A DNA stretch of 64,000 nt from an uncultured Duodenibacillus sp. (GCA_944390745.1 CALXQK010000013.1:310001-374000); one strand, 5' to 3'; positions 28,750-38,204 are shown, numbered from the stretch's first letter. Notes: generated from the letters alone by a model not told the origin. Numbers and translations are program-made.

Positions 28750-30200
28750 GGCAGGGCGCCCCGGGGCGCCTGAAACTCCACGGCGCTTTCGGCCTTGCGC
28801 GAGAGCTTCTTGCCGAACTCGACGCCCGGCTGGTCAAAGGGATTGATGCCGTAGAGGGTGCCGAGCATCGTCGTCTTGTGCTCGTAGAGCGCCAGAAGCG
28901 CCCCGAGCCTGGCCGCATCGAGCTCGTCGATGCTCACCGTGGTGACGGCGTTGAACCAGGCGCTGTTTTCGCGGGTCACGAGCGCCTCGGCCTGCGCCTT
29001 GGCATTGGCAATCAGCACGCGGTGCAGATCGGCATGCCGGTGGCCGGGCTTCTCGCACCACAGAAGGTCAATCGAGCTGTTGGCCGTTCCCTCGCGAAGC
29101 CACTGGTAGAAGGAGTGCTGTGACTCGTTGCCGTGGCCGCCCCAGATGCCCTGGCCGGTGCGCGCAGAGACTGGCGCGCCGTCGATTCCCGTGCACTTGC
29201 CAAGGCTTTCCATCTCGAGCTGCTGCTGCCAGGCGACCATCACCCGCAGCCGCTCGTCGTAGGGCAGGCAGCAGTGCAGCGCAATGCCGAGCTCGACCGA
29301 ATTCCAGTAGCTCACCAGCGCCATCAGCAGCGGCAGGTTCTCCTGCGCGCTGCTCGACTCGACGTGCATGTCCATGGCGTGGGCGCCCGAAAGCAGCGCA
29401 AGAAACGCATCCGACCCCAGGGCAATCGCATCGCACAGGCCGATGGCCGACCACACCGAGAAGCGTCCGCCCACCCAGTCCCAGATGGGAAAGAGATTCT
29501 CGGGCGGCAGGTTCATCTCGTCGGCCGCCGAGGGATTGGCCGAGACGACGAGCAGGTGGCGGGCGCGGTCGGCGCCGGCAATGCCCGCCTCGAGCAGCCA
29601 CTGGTCAAGGGCGGCGGCGTTGACCGCCGTCTCACGCGTCTTGAAGCTCTTTGAGGAGACGATGATGAGGGTCTTGAAGGGGTTGAGCCGGCCCACGATG
29701 CGGTCAAACGCCACGCCGTCGGCGGCCGACAGAAAGTGCAGCCGCACCGGGGGCTGGATACCGCGCAGGGCGTGGTAGACCGTGCGCGGCCCCATCTCCG
29801 AGCCGCCGATGCCGACATTGATCACGTCGGTGATCTTGTCGCCGCGGCAGCCGCAGTAGCGGCCGCTGCGGACCATGTCGGCAAACAGGCAGATGCGCTC
29901 AAGCGCGCGCTGGACCTCGGCGTGAAACGGCGCATTGACCCGCGGGTCGCGCAAGGCCGTGTGCAGCGCCGCACGCGATTCGCTTGCGTTGACGATTTCG
30001 CCGCGCCGCATGGCGGCGTTGGCCTCAAGAACGCCCTTGTCGCGGGCCAGGTCGTAGAGCCCGGCCAGATCGTCTGAGGTCATGCGCTGGCGGCCGACAT
30101 CGATCGTCAGACCGCAGACCGAGCGCTTCGTCTCGGAGGTGTAATCACGCAAAAAGGGCGCCGGCGCCGGCGCGTCTGCCTTCGTGCTGGACTGCGTCAT
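28746..30200 (-). CDS. pgi: Glucose-6-phosphate isomerase
   Basis: Interconverts glucose-6-phosphate and fructose-6-phosphate. The 484 residues are shorter than the 549-residue E. coli form but have all key blocks: VGIGGSEMGPR near residue 130, IVSSKSFKTRET, the catalytic-Glu region GIWGGHGNESQHSFYQWLRE and the C-terminal signature NPFDQPGVEFGKKLSR. It leads the leftward group with waaC, waaA and thiD, linking sugar-phosphate supply and lipopolysaccharide core assembly. The 266-base gap upstream also serves the divergent aryl polyene operon. Confidence 0.95.
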   Translation of the reverse strand: MTQSSTKADAPAPAPFLRDYTSETKRSVCGLTIDVGRQRMTSDDLAGLYDLARDKGVLEANAAMRRGEIVNASESRAALHTALRDPRVNAPFHAEVQRALERICLFADMVRSGRYCGCRGDKITDVINVGIGGSEMGPRTVYHALRGIQPPVRLHFLSAADGVAFDRIVGRLNPFKTLIIVSSKSFKTRETAVNAAALDQWLLEAGIAGADRARHLLVVSANPSAADEMNLPPENLFPIWDWVGGRFSVWSAIGLCDAIALGSDAFLALLSGAHAMDMHVESSSAQENLPLLMALVSYWNSVELGIALHCCLPYDERLRVMVAWQQQLEMESLGKCTGIDGAPVSARTGQGIWGGHGNESQHSFYQWLREGTANSSIDLLWCEKPGHRHADLHRVLIANAKAQAEALVTRENSAWFNAVTTVSIDELDAARLGALLALYEHKTTMLGTLYGINPFDQPGVEFGKKLSRKAESAVEFQAPRGALP

Positions 30201-30466
30201 AAAGAAAACTGCCTAAAAAGTTGTCGAACTGCGCGCAAGAGTCCCTGCGCCGCCCCCGGCAGGGGCGCGCATGAACCTCGCGCCTGCACATTTTCGAGGC
30301 TAGTCTAGCCCATGCATCGCCGCAAGGCGGCATCCGGCGCGCGACGCGCTGGTAAGCAGAGGTATCAGAAAACCTCCCGCAGGGGCGCCTGCGTTCCCGC
30401 AAGGCAACAGCTGCCTTCGCGCGGCGCAGGGCGCGGGCACCGCATCGTGACAAAATTGCACCTACC

Positions 30467-31792
30467 ATGGACTTCCTGACAACACCTGCAGCCGCCCCCT
30501 TGCCCGCGACGCCGCCCGGCGCGGCGCGCCCCCTTGCCTGGGTCGCGGCTCTCGGCACCATCTCGGCGGCCGGCGCCGGACTTGCGGCGCTTCGCGCGGC
30601 ACTTTTTGATACAAAAAGAGAGTTTCTGAGCACCACGGACGGCCTGTGCGCGCACGCCCTTGCCGCCGGCGTGGTCGACGAGGCGCTGCTTGCCCCCGGC
30701 GCCGCCCCGCGCACGGCTCGGCTCATCGACGCCTGCCTTGCCCAGATGCCGGAACTCCCCGAACTCGTTGCGCGCACCGGCCCCGCACGCTCGGCCGTCG
30801 TGCTCGGAGCAACGACCTCGGGCATGCCCGAGGTCGAGGCGGCCATGCGCGTGCGCGCGCAGACCATTCGTCGATCCAGTCCTGCACCACGTCCATCGGC
30901 GGCCATGCGCGTGCGCGCGCAGACAGGCGCGCTTGCGAAGGACTTCAGCATTCGCGCGCTCAATCTCAACGAGCCCGCGCGGCACGCGGCCGCCCGGCTG
31001 GGCATCACCGGCCCGGTCTATACCATCAGCAATGCCTGCGCCTCGGGCGCCATGGCAGTCATCTCGGGCGTGCGGCTTCTGGCGGCCGGCCTTGCGGACC
31101 TGGTCCTCGCCGGGGGCGTCGACAGCCTGTCGGCCTTCACCGTCACGGGATTTGACGCGCTCGGCGTGCTGGGCAAGGACCCGGCGCGCCCCTTTGCCGC
31201 ATCGCGCCGCGGCATCAATCTCGGTGAAGGCGGCGCCCTGCTCGTTCTGACGCGCGAGCCGCTGCCCGGGTCGCTTGCGGCCGTCACGGGCTTTGGCGCC
31301 ACGTGCGACGCGCACCACATCTCGGCGCCCGAGCCTGAGGGCGCGGGCGTGCGCCGCGCCATGCAGCTTGCGCTTGAGTCCGCGCACCTTGCGCCCGATG
31401 ACATTGACCTTGTCAGCGCCCACGGCACGGGCACGGTGCAAAACGACGCGGCCGAGGCGCGGGCCCTTAGGGCCGTGTTCGGCAGCGCCGTGCCGGTGGC
31501 CTCCTACAAGCGCATCACGGGACACACGCTTGCCGGCGCGGGCGCCCTGCAGGCGGCGCTTGCCGCAGCGCATTTTCTCGACAACCCCGGGGGCGCCCTC
31601 GCCCCCAACGCCTCGGACGTCGCGGCCGACCCCGGGCTCAACATCAACGTGATCAACCGATCACAAGATGAAAAATCCGTCCTGCGTCTCGGCCGCCCCG
31701 TCAGACACATCCTCACCAACGCCTTCGCCTTCGGAGGCTCCAACGCCTGCGTGATCTATTCACGCTGCCCGGCCGGGGAGACCGCTCCATGA
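30467..31792 (+). CDS. apeO: Aryl polyene ketosynthase, ApeO-like, with internal insertion
   Basis: Beta-ketoacyl-ACP synthase of 441 residues that extends the aryl polyene chain. The catalytic triad is Cys191 (SNACASGAM), His in SAHGTGTVQND and His in RITGHTLAGAG. It is longer than expected because of a 20-residue in-frame insertion. AAMRVRAQT occurs at both 125-133 and 145-153, produced by a 27-base repeat at 30838-30864 and 30898-30924 with 33 unrelated bases between. The insert precedes the active-site Cys and may disturb the fold. It is first in the operon; its stop overlaps apeP by four bases. Confidence 0.85.
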   Translation: MDFLTTPAAAPLPATPPGAARPLAWVAALGTISAAGAGLAALRAALFDTKREFLSTTDGLCAHALAAGVVDEALLAPGAAPRTARLIDACLAQMPELPELVARTGPARSAVVLGATTSGMPEVEAAMRVRAQTIRRSSPAPRPSAAMRVRAQTGALAKDFSIRALNLNEPARHAAARLGITGPVYTISNACASGAMAVISGVRLLAAGLADLVLAGGVDSLSAFTVTGFDALGVLGKDPARPFAASRRGINLGEGGALLVLTREPLPGSLAAVTGFGATCDAHHISAPEPEGAGVRRAMQLALESAHLAPDDIDLVSAHGTGTVQNDAAEARALRAVFGSAVPVASYKRITGHTLAGAGALQAALAAAHFLDNPGGALAPNASDVAADPGLNINVINRSQDEKSVLRLGRPVRHILTNAFAFGGSNACVIYSRCPAGETAP

Positions 31793-32325
31793 CGACCTGC
31801 CGTTTTCAACACAATCCGGATCTTCCGACTCCCTCAGAGCTGCTGCCGCACCGCCCGCCCATGATGCTCATCAGCGGCGTACTTGATGCGCAGGACAAGA
31901 GCGTTCGCACCTTCGTGCAGATTGGCCCGGCGCATGCGCTTTTTCTCGATGAGAAGGGCTGCGCCTCGCCCCCGCTGCTGCTGGAGCTGATGGCCCAGAC
32001 CGTGGGCTGCTGGGCGGGGCTTGCGGAGCGCCGCGAGGGTCAGAAGCCGCGCATCGGCTTTCTGCTCGGAACCCGGCGCTTTGACTGCCGGCCCGAGCCC
32101 CTGCCCGCGGGCATGGTGATCGTGCTTGAGAGCACCTGCACGTTTTATGCGCAGGACGACCTTCCAACCCAGTTTGAGTGCTTCGCGTACGATGCCGGGG
32201 GCCGCGAGCTCGCCCGCACGACGCTCACGGCCTACATGCCGCGGGACCTGTCGCGCTTCACCGGCCGCAGCGGCAGCGGGTCCGGGGCCCCCCAGGCCGG
32301 GAGCACACCGGGAGACAAACAATGA
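31789..32325 (+). CDS. apeP: Aryl polyene 3-hydroxyacyl-ACP dehydratase, ApeP-like
   Basis: Hot-dog fold protein of 178 residues. ELLPHRPPMMLISGVL near residue 18 contains the FabZ-like active-site His, and PPLLLELMAQTVGCWAG is the central helix. In the studied APE system ApeP pairs with ApeI to make the dehydratase. The C-terminal 20 residues are low-complexity. ATGA overlaps with both apeO upstream and apeQ downstream indicate translational coupling. Confidence 0.82.
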   Translation: MTTCRFQHNPDLPTPSELLPHRPPMMLISGVLDAQDKSVRTFVQIGPAHALFLDEKGCASPPLLLELMAQTVGCWAGLAERREGQKPRIGFLLGTRRFDCRPEPLPAGMVIVLESTCTFYAQDDLPTQFECFAYDAGGRELARTTLTAYMPRDLSRFTGRSGSGSGAPQAGSTPGDKQ

Positions 32326-33083
32326 CCGCCAGCCAATCTTCACTTCCCGCCGCCAGCGTCCTCGTCACCGGCGCCTCGCGCGGCATCGGCCGCGCGACGG
32401 CCGTCGCGCTTGCCCGCGAGGGCTATGAGGTCGTGGTGCACGGCTCCTGCGACAGTCCGGCCCTGCGCGAGACGCTTGAGGCCGTGCGCGCCGCCGGCGG
32501 CAGCCCCGCCGCGCGCCACCGCCGGCTTGCCTTTGACGTCGCCGACCGCGAGGCTGCGCGCCGCGCCCTTGAGGACGACGTCGGGCGCTTCGGCGCCTAC
32601 TACGGCATCGTCTGCAACGCCGGCATCGCCCTTGACGGCACCTTCGCGGCCATGCCCGGCGACGACTGGGACCGGGTGATCAACACGGACCTCAACGGCT
32701 TTTTCAACGTCGTGCAGCCCATGGTGATGCCCATGGTGCGCCGCCGCAAGCCGGGACGCATCGTGGTGGTGAGCTCGGTCTCGGGCGTCATGGGAAACCG
32801 CGGACAGGTCAACTACTCGGCGGCCAAGGCGGGCCTCATCGGCGCGGCCAAGGCGCTTGCCGTGGAGCTTGCCAGCCGCGGCATCACGGTCAACGCCGTC
32901 GCCCCCGGACTCATCGACACCGGCATGGTGACCGAGGAGGTGAAGGCCCGCGCCCTGCCCGCCATTCCGATGCGCCGCACGGGCACGCCCGGGGAGGTGG
33001 CCGCGCTCATCGTCTTTCTCATGAAGCCCGAGGCGGGCTACATCACCCGCCAGGTCATCCAGGTCAACGGAGGACTCGCATGA
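32322..33083 (+). CDS. apeQ: Aryl polyene 3-ketoacyl-ACP reductase, ApeQ/FabG-like
   Basis: NADPH-dependent short-chain reductase of 253 residues. The ATG at 32322 overlaps the apeP TGA and follows GGGAGA. The cofactor motif is VTGASRGIGRA, the catalytic residues are Ser in VVSSVSGVMG and Tyr/Lys in YSAAKAG, and AVAPGLIDTGM follows. It reduces the keto group after each extension in the polyene cycle. Sequence alone cannot separate it from housekeeping FabG; the position between ApeP and ApeR decides. Confidence 0.85.
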   Translation: MTASQSSLPAASVLVTGASRGIGRATAVALAREGYEVVVHGSCDSPALRETLEAVRAAGGSPAARHRRLAFDVADREAARRALEDDVGRFGAYYGIVCNAGIALDGTFAAMPGDDWDRVINTDLNGFFNVVQPMVMPMVRRRKPGRIVVVSSVSGVMGNRGQVNYSAAKAGLIGAAKALAVELASRGITVNAVAPGLIDTGMVTEEVKARALPAIPMRRTGTPGEVAALIVFLMKPEAGYITRQVIQVNGGLA

Positions 33084-34351
33084 GCGACATCAGCATCCGC
33101 ACGCCCGGGGGCAGGCCGCGCGTCGTGGTCACAGGCTTCGGCGCCGTCAGCCCGCTTGGAAACGACTGGCCGAGCGTGCGCGCCAAGCTTCTGTCGTGCA
33201 CCAATGCCGTGCAGAGAATCGAGCCCTGGGGGGCCATCGAGGGACTGCGCACGCAGGTCGGCTGCCCGGCCGCGCCCTTTGAGCTCGACAAGACCCGCTA
33301 CAACCGCAAGAGTCTGCGAAGCATGGGCCGCGTGGCGGTGCTCGGCGTGCGCGCCACGGAAATCGCCCTGGCCGACGCCGGCCTTGACGATCCTGAGTTT
33401 CTCGCCTCGGGCGAGGCCGGCATCGCCTACGGCTCGTGCTCGGGCACGCCCGGGGCGATCGCCGACATCGCCGAGCTGGTGCTGCACGGCACCACGCGCG
33501 GCATGAACGCCAACACCTACATCCGCATGATGGCGCACACGGCCGCAGTCAACATCGGCATCTTCTTCGGCATCAAGGGCCGCATCATCACGACAAGCTC
33601 GGCGTGCACCTCGTCCTCGCAGGCGATCGGCTACGCCTACGAGTCGATTCTTCTGAACCGCGCGCGCGTGATGATCGCCGGCGGCAGCGAGGAGCTCGAC
33701 GCGTCGGATGCGGCCATCTTCGATACGCTCTTTGCCACAAGCACGGAGTTCAATGACGCCCCCGGACTCACGCCGCGCCCCTTTGACGCGCGCCGCGACG
33801 GTCTGGTGATCGGCGAGGGCGGCTGCACGCTCGTGCTCGAGGAGCTCGGACATGCCCTTGTGCGCGGCGCAAGGATTTATGCCGAGGTGCTGGGCTTCGG
33901 CACCAACTCCGACGGCGCGCACATCACAAGCCCGCAGTCGGCCCAGATGGCCCGCGCCATGGCGATGGCCCTGGACGACGCCGGCCTCAGGCCCGGCGAC
34001 ATCGGCTACGTCAACGCCCACGGCACGGCCACCGACCGGGGCGACGCCGCCGAGAGCCTCGCCACGCACGAGGTCTTCGGAGAGAAAACCCCCGTCTCCA
34101 CCCTCAAGAGCTACATGGGGCACACGCTCGGAGCCTGCGGCTCGCTTGAGGCCTGGATGACCATTGAAATGATGAAGGAGGGCTGGTTTGCCCCCAACGT
34201 CAACCTTGAGACGCCGGCCGATGACTGCGCGCGGCTTGACTACATCATGGGCGAGCCCAGGCGCGTGACCACCGACTTCGTCATGACCAACAACTTCGCC
34301 TTCGGCGGCATCAACACCTCGCTTATCTTCGGACGATGGAGGGGGAGATAA
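33080..34351 (+). CDS. apeR: Aryl polyene ketosynthase, ApeR-like
   Basis: FabF-like ketosynthase of 423 residues. Cys176 in TTSSACTSSSQAIGYA is the nucleophile; NAHGTATDRGD and KSYMGHTLGACG supply the two His residues. In the characterised APE pathway two ketosynthases (ApeO and ApeR) act with the ApeC chain-length-factor-like partner. The start overlaps the apeQ stop by four bases (ATGA) and apeB begins four bases after its end. Confidence 0.87.
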   Translation: MSDISIRTPGGRPRVVVTGFGAVSPLGNDWPSVRAKLLSCTNAVQRIEPWGAIEGLRTQVGCPAAPFELDKTRYNRKSLRSMGRVAVLGVRATEIALADAGLDDPEFLASGEAGIAYGSCSGTPGAIADIAELVLHGTTRGMNANTYIRMMAHTAAVNIGIFFGIKGRIITTSSACTSSSQAIGYAYESILLNRARVMIAGGSEELDASDAAIFDTLFATSTEFNDAPGLTPRPFDARRDGLVIGEGGCTLVLEELGHALVRGARIYAEVLGFGTNSDGAHITSPQSAQMARAMAMALDDAGLRPGDIGYVNAHGTATDRGDAAESLATHEVFGEKTPVSTLKSYMGHTLGACGSLEAWMTIEMMKEGWFAPNVNLETPADDCARLDYIMGEPRRVTTDFVMTNNFAFGGINTSLIFGRWRGR

Positions 34352-34355
34352 AAAA

Positions 34356-35489
34356 ATGAAGCGTCGAACCCATCCGGCCGGCTGCTCAATTCTTGAGGCG
34401 CTCTGCGAGGCGCAGAAAATCGCCTTTGCGCCCTTCATCTTCCAGGCCTGCGTCGCGGCCCGGCGCCTGGGGCTTCTTGCCGCCATGGGCCGCGCCTCGC
34501 CGCAGGGCGCCGACGAGGCGCAGCTTGTCCGCGAGACGGGGCTGACGTCCTATGCCGTGGGCGCTCTGGTCGATGCGCTTGCCGCCGCCGGCGTCTGCGA
34601 GCGCAGCGCGCAGGGCCTGGTGCGGCTCACCAAGACGGGCGAGTGCCTGGCCTACGACGCCATGACGGGCGTCAATCTCGACTTCACGGCCGACGTCTGC
34701 TACGCGGGACTTGCGCGCCTGCAGCAGTCGCTTGTCTCAGGCCGCCCCGAGGGACTCGGGGAGCTCACCCCGCAGGCGCACTGGGAGACGATCTATCCGG
34801 CCCTTTCAAGCCTGCCGGAGCCGGCGCGCACGAGCTGGTTTGCCTTTGACCACTACTACTCGGACCGCTATTTCGACGCGCTTGCCGCAAGAATTGCCGC
34901 CGTGCTCAAGCCGCGGCGGCTTTTCGACGTCGGCGGCAACACCGGAAAGTTCGCCCGCGCCATGCTCTCGGCCGCCCCCGGGGTGCAGGTGACGATCGTC
35001 GACCTGCCGCAGCAGTGCCGGCTTGCGCGCAGCAATCCGGCGCTCTCCGAAGTCCGCACGCGGCTTCAGACGGCGTCGGTCAACTGGCTTGAGCCCGAGG
35101 CCATGCCCCGGCTTGAGGACGCGGATTCGGCCGGGGAGACCCCCTCGGGAGCCGACGTCATCTGGATGAGCCAGTTTCTGGAGTGCTTTCCCGCGGAGAC
35201 GGCCGTCAGCATCCTGCGGCGCTGCCGCAGGATGCTTGCCCCCTCGGGCTCCTTTGCCGTGCTCGAGTCGCTCGTCGACGGGCAGAAGTGGCCCGCCTCG
35301 AGCCTGAGCCTTGCGGCAAGCTCGCTTTACTTCACGGCGATGGCCAACGGAAACTCGCGCTTTTACCGCCGCCTGGACCTGCTTGAGATCTTCAAGGCGG
35401 CCGGACTTGTCGTCGTGCACGAGGAGACCGGCCTTGGCGTGAGCCACACGCTCTTTGTCTGCAAGCCGCAGACCGCGCAGCCGACATAG
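34356..35489 (+). CDS. apeB: Aryl polyene SAM-dependent methyltransferase, ApeB-like
   Basis: Class I O-methyltransferase-like protein of 377 residues. The N-terminal half is a winged-helix dimerisation domain (LTSYAVGALVDALAAAGVCE). The SAM-binding motif is RLFDVGGNTGKFARAM near residue 190. ApeB-like enzymes modify the aryl head group of aryl polyenes. It lies between the ApeR and ApeC genes with gaps of a few bases, in the same operon. Confidence 0.82.
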   Translation: MKRRTHPAGCSILEALCEAQKIAFAPFIFQACVAARRLGLLAAMGRASPQGADEAQLVRETGLTSYAVGALVDALAAAGVCERSAQGLVRLTKTGECLAYDAMTGVNLDFTADVCYAGLARLQQSLVSGRPEGLGELTPQAHWETIYPALSSLPEPARTSWFAFDHYYSDRYFDALAARIAAVLKPRRLFDVGGNTGKFARAMLSAAPGVQVTIVDLPQQCRLARSNPALSEVRTRLQTASVNWLEPEAMPRLEDADSAGETPSGADVIWMSQFLECFPAETAVSILRRCRRMLAPSGSFAVLESLVDGQKWPASSLSLAASSLYFTAMANGNSRFYRRLDLLEIFKAAGLVVVHEETGLGVSHTLFVCKPQTAQPT

Positions 35490-35496
35490 GACAGCC

Positions 35497-36201
35497 ATGC
35501 GTTTTTTTGTGGAAAACCTCTCAATTCACGGCGAGGGACTTCCCGGCGCCGCTGCGCAGACAAGCGCCGGAACGATTCCAGCCATGCTGCGGCGCCGTCT
35601 CTCGCCCCTGGGAAGGACCGCCCTGGCGGCGCTTTCCGATCTCAAGCCGTGTGCGCAGGAGCAGGTTGTGTGCGCCTCAAGCTGGGGGGATCTGTCGCGC
35701 TCGCTTGCGCTTCTGGAGTCGCTCTCGGAAACCGGCGAGATGAGTCCGGCTGACTTTGCGCTGAGCGTTCACAACGCCATCGGCGCCAACGCCGCCATCT
35801 GGCTGAAGAACCACGCCCCCTCCCCTGCGGTCTGCGCCGGAGCGCTCAGCGCCTCGGCGGGGCTTCTTGAGTGCGCCCTTGCCCTCACCGGGTCGCCCTC
35901 GGTGCTGCTGCTTCGCTACGAGCCCGCCATGCCCGCGCTCTGGCAGGGCCCGGACGTCGTCGAATGCGCGGGCGCGCCCGCGGCCTGGGCGCTGCGGCTT
36001 GCGCGCGAGCCGGGCGCGCAGACGCTTCTGGCCTTTGAAGTTTCGCCGCTGCTCGCCGACAACGCGCCCTGGACAAGGCCGCAGGCGGGCGTCATCTGCG
36101 AGGAGGCAGCCTTTCTGTCGGGCGAGCGCACGCACCTCGAGCAGCGGCAGTACAGCGCCTGCGGCGTCTTTGAGCGGGGGTGGCAGTGGCGCCGTTTGTA
36201 G
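35497..36201 (+). CDS. apeC: Ketosynthase-like chain-length factor, ApeC-like
   Basis: Truncated ketosynthase-like protein of 234 residues (PF13723-like). The start MRFFVENLSIHGEG at 35497 follows AGGA; an earlier in-frame start would overlap apeB by 35 bases. SVHNAIGANAAIWLKNH occupies the position of a thiolase-fold helix, and the usual Cys nucleophile and both His residues are missing. Such proteins pair with true ketosynthases in APE clusters and are thought to set chain length. It overlaps the start of apeD by about 20 bases. Confidence 0.8.
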   Translation: MRFFVENLSIHGEGLPGAAAQTSAGTIPAMLRRRLSPLGRTALAALSDLKPCAQEQVVCASSWGDLSRSLALLESLSETGEMSPADFALSVHNAIGANAAIWLKNHAPSPAVCAGALSASAGLLECALALTGSPSVLLLRYEPAMPALWQGPDVVECAGAPAAWALRLAREPGAQTLLAFEVSPLLADNAPWTRPQAGVICEEAAFLSGERTHLEQRQYSACGVFERGWQWRRL

Positions 36202-37028
36202 CTGATCCGCAGCGCACGGAAGACAGCGGCCCCGGGTCGCGCCTCAACTACGCCTGGCGGCTTGCGGCCACGGGCTTTTGCTTTCTGACGTTTGCCCTCA
36301 TGGGGCTTGCCTTTCGCCTTGCGGTGTGCCCGGTGCTAGACCTCACGCAGCGCGATCCCCGGCGGCGCATGCTTGCCGCGCGCGGCGTGGTGCAGAAAAG
36401 CTTTGCCTGGTTTGTGGAGCTCATGCGCCGGCTCGGCTGCCTTGAATACCGCTTCACGGGCGAGACCGAACGTCTGTCGCGGAAGTCCCTTCTCATCTGC
36501 GCCAACCACCCCACGCTCATCGACGTCGTGCTGCTGATGTCCCGGATTCCAAACGCAACCTGCATCGTCAAGAGCTCGCTGACGCGCTCCTTCGCCCTCA
36601 AGGCGCCCGTTCTCACCTCGGGCTACGTGAGCAACGACTCGGGGCCGGAGCTTGTGCACGACTGCGCACGCGCGCTCGAGGCGGGCGACACCCTCATCAT
36701 CTTTCCCGAGGGCACGCGCACGCAGCCCGGCCGCGAGCCGCGCCTCAAGCACGGGGCGGCGGCCGCCGCGCTCGAGGCCCGGCGCAGCATCACGCCGGTG
36801 CGCATCCGCTGCACGCCGCCGAGCCTCATGAAGGGCATGCCATGGCACCACATCCCTTCACGTAAAATGTCGTTCTCCGTCGAGATTCTTCCCGACATCG
36901 ACATCGCGCCCTACCTTGAGGCCGAGCGCAGCGTCGGACGCCCCGCAGCCGTCCGCAGGCTCAACGAGCGCATCAAGAACACCCTTTTCACCCATTCGGA
37001 AGCAGACCATGGACAAGACCAGCCTTGA
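36180..37028 (+). CDS. apeD: 1-acylglycerol-phosphate acyltransferase-like protein, ApeD-like
   Basis: Membrane-associated PlsC-family acyltransferase of 282 residues. A hydrophobic segment (about residues 28-48) is followed by the active-site HxxxxD motif ANHPTLIDVVLL and the substrate motif IIFPEGTRTQPG. It begins at GTG (36180, or 36186) after a G-rich stretch inside the end of apeC; the start is uncertain. In APE clusters this enzyme is thought to help anchor the pigment to a lipid. It overlaps the apeE start by 20 bases. Confidence 0.82.
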   Translation: MAVAPFVADPQRTEDSGPGSRLNYAWRLAATGFCFLTFALMGLAFRLAVCPVLDLTQRDPRRRMLAARGVVQKSFAWFVELMRRLGCLEYRFTGETERLSRKSLLICANHPTLIDVVLLMSRIPNATCIVKSSLTRSFALKAPVLTSGYVSNDSGPELVHDCARALEAGDTLIIFPEGTRTQPGREPRLKHGAAAAALEARRSITPVRIRCTPPSLMKGMPWHHIPSRKMSFSVEILPDIDIAPYLEAERSVGRPAAVRRLNERIKNTLFTHSEADHGQDQP

Positions 37029-37278
37029 ACAGGAACTCAAGGTGCTCATCATCACAAGCCTCGGGCTTGAGGACATCACGCCCGGGGATATCGACAGCAA
37101 TGCGCCCCTTTTCGTCGAGGGGCTCGGGCTCGACTCCATCGACGCCCTTGAGCTGGGTCTGGCCATCAAGAAGAAGTACGGCATCACGATGTCCTCCGAG
37201 GGCGAGGAAAACAAGCGGCACTTCGCAAGCGTCAGCAGCCTTGCGGACTTCATCCTTGCCAGCGCCCCGCGCGCCTGA
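37009..37278 (+). CDS. apeE: Acyl carrier protein, ApeE-like
   Basis: Carrier protein of 89 residues; Ser43 in GLGLDSIDALEL is the phosphopantetheine attachment site. The ATG at 37009 lies inside the end of apeD, so the longer open frame upstream is not used. It carries polyene intermediates between the ketosynthase, reductase and dehydratase. A second carrier protein follows 35 bases later. Confidence 0.88.
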   Translation: MDKTSLEQELKVLIITSLGLEDITPGDIDSNAPLFVEGLGLDSIDALELGLAIKKKYGITMSSEGEENKRHFASVSSLADFILASAPRA

Positions 37279-37313
37279 CTGACCCGACATCATTCTTGAG
37301 AAAGCACATCGCC

Positions 37314-37565
37314 ATGGTGACCGAACAGCAAATTCTTGACCAGATCAAATCCGTTCTCGTCGAGTCCTTTGAAATCGACCCCGCGCTCGTCAAGCCCGAG
37401 GCGCGCTTTTATGAGGACCTCGACATCGACTCGATCGACGCCGTCGATCTCATCGTGAACCTGCAGCCGATGATCGGCTCCAAGAAGATCTCGCCCGCGG
37501 ACTTCAAGCAGGTGCGCACGGTGTCCGATCTCGTCGCCGTCCTCTCAAGGCTTTTGAACGAGTAG
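37314..37565 (+). CDS. apeF: Acyl carrier protein, ApeF-like
   Basis: Second carrier protein, 83 residues; Ser40 in DLDIDSIDAVDL is the phosphopantetheine site. The ATG at 37314 has GAGAAAG upstream; an in-frame TTG six codons earlier is less likely. APE clusters characteristically encode two carrier proteins side by side, which supports the cluster assignment. Confidence 0.88.
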   Translation: MVTEQQILDQIKSVLVESFEIDPALVKPEARFYEDLDIDSIDAVDLIVNLQPMIGSKKISPADFKQVRTVSDLVAVLSRLLNE

Positions 37566-37570
37566 GCGCC

Positions 37571-38167
37571 ATGCCCGGACAAGCGCCGCCCGCCGCCCGA
37601 AAGCCGGGCGGTTTTCTTTGCCCGGCCGCCGCCATTGCGGGGCTGGCGCTGGCGGCTCTCTACCCCCTGCTTGTCTACGTTCTGCTCAAAAGGGAGCTCT
37701 ACTGGGCCGGCGCCGCCGTCATTGCCGCCGCCGCTGCCGTGCTCTGGCGGATGCGCCGCACGAAGGTTTCCCTTGCGGCGCTTGCCGCCGCCCTTGTGCT
37801 TGCGCTCATCACAACCGTCTCGCGCGAGGCGCTTGCGCTCAAGCTCTACCCGGTGGTGGTGAGCCTGTGCTGGCTCATCTTTTTTGCCGCATCGCTTCGC
37901 AGCACCCCCGCCATCGAGCTCTTTGCCCGCCTGCGGCACCCCGACCTGCCCGAGGGCGCGCGGCGCTACTGCCGCCTCGCCACCCGGGCCTGGTGCCTGT
38001 TTTTCGTCGCCAACGCGCTTGTCGCCCTCGACTCGGCCCTTTTTCGCAGCGACGCCTGGTGGGCGCTCTACAACGGCGCCCTCGCCTACGGCCTGATCGG
38101 CCTGATGTTCGTGCTCGAATACGCTGCGCGGCGCCTCTACGCCAGGCGTCATGATCTGCCGCTATGA
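37571..38167 (+). CDS. apeG: Inner-membrane protein, ApeG-like (COG4648 type)
   Basis: Protein of 198 residues with about five or six predicted membrane segments, for example AAAIAGLALAALYPLLVYVL and LYPVVVSLCWLIFFAASL. No catalytic motif is visible. Membrane proteins of this type occupy the same place between the carrier proteins and the AMP ligase in other APE clusters; the role is unknown. It starts five bases after apeF. Confidence 0.78.
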   Translation: MPGQAPPAARKPGGFLCPAAAIAGLALAALYPLLVYVLLKRELYWAGAAVIAAAAAVLWRMRRTKVSLAALAAALVLALITTVSREALALKLYPVVVSLCWLIFFAASLRSTPAIELFARLRHPDLPEGARRYCRLATRAWCLFFVANALVALDSALFRSDAWWALYNGALAYGLIGLMFVLEYAARRLYARRHDLPL

Positions 38168-38204
38168 TCGCCCCTGCCCACCCGGTCCCGCCACGAGTTA
38201 CGTC

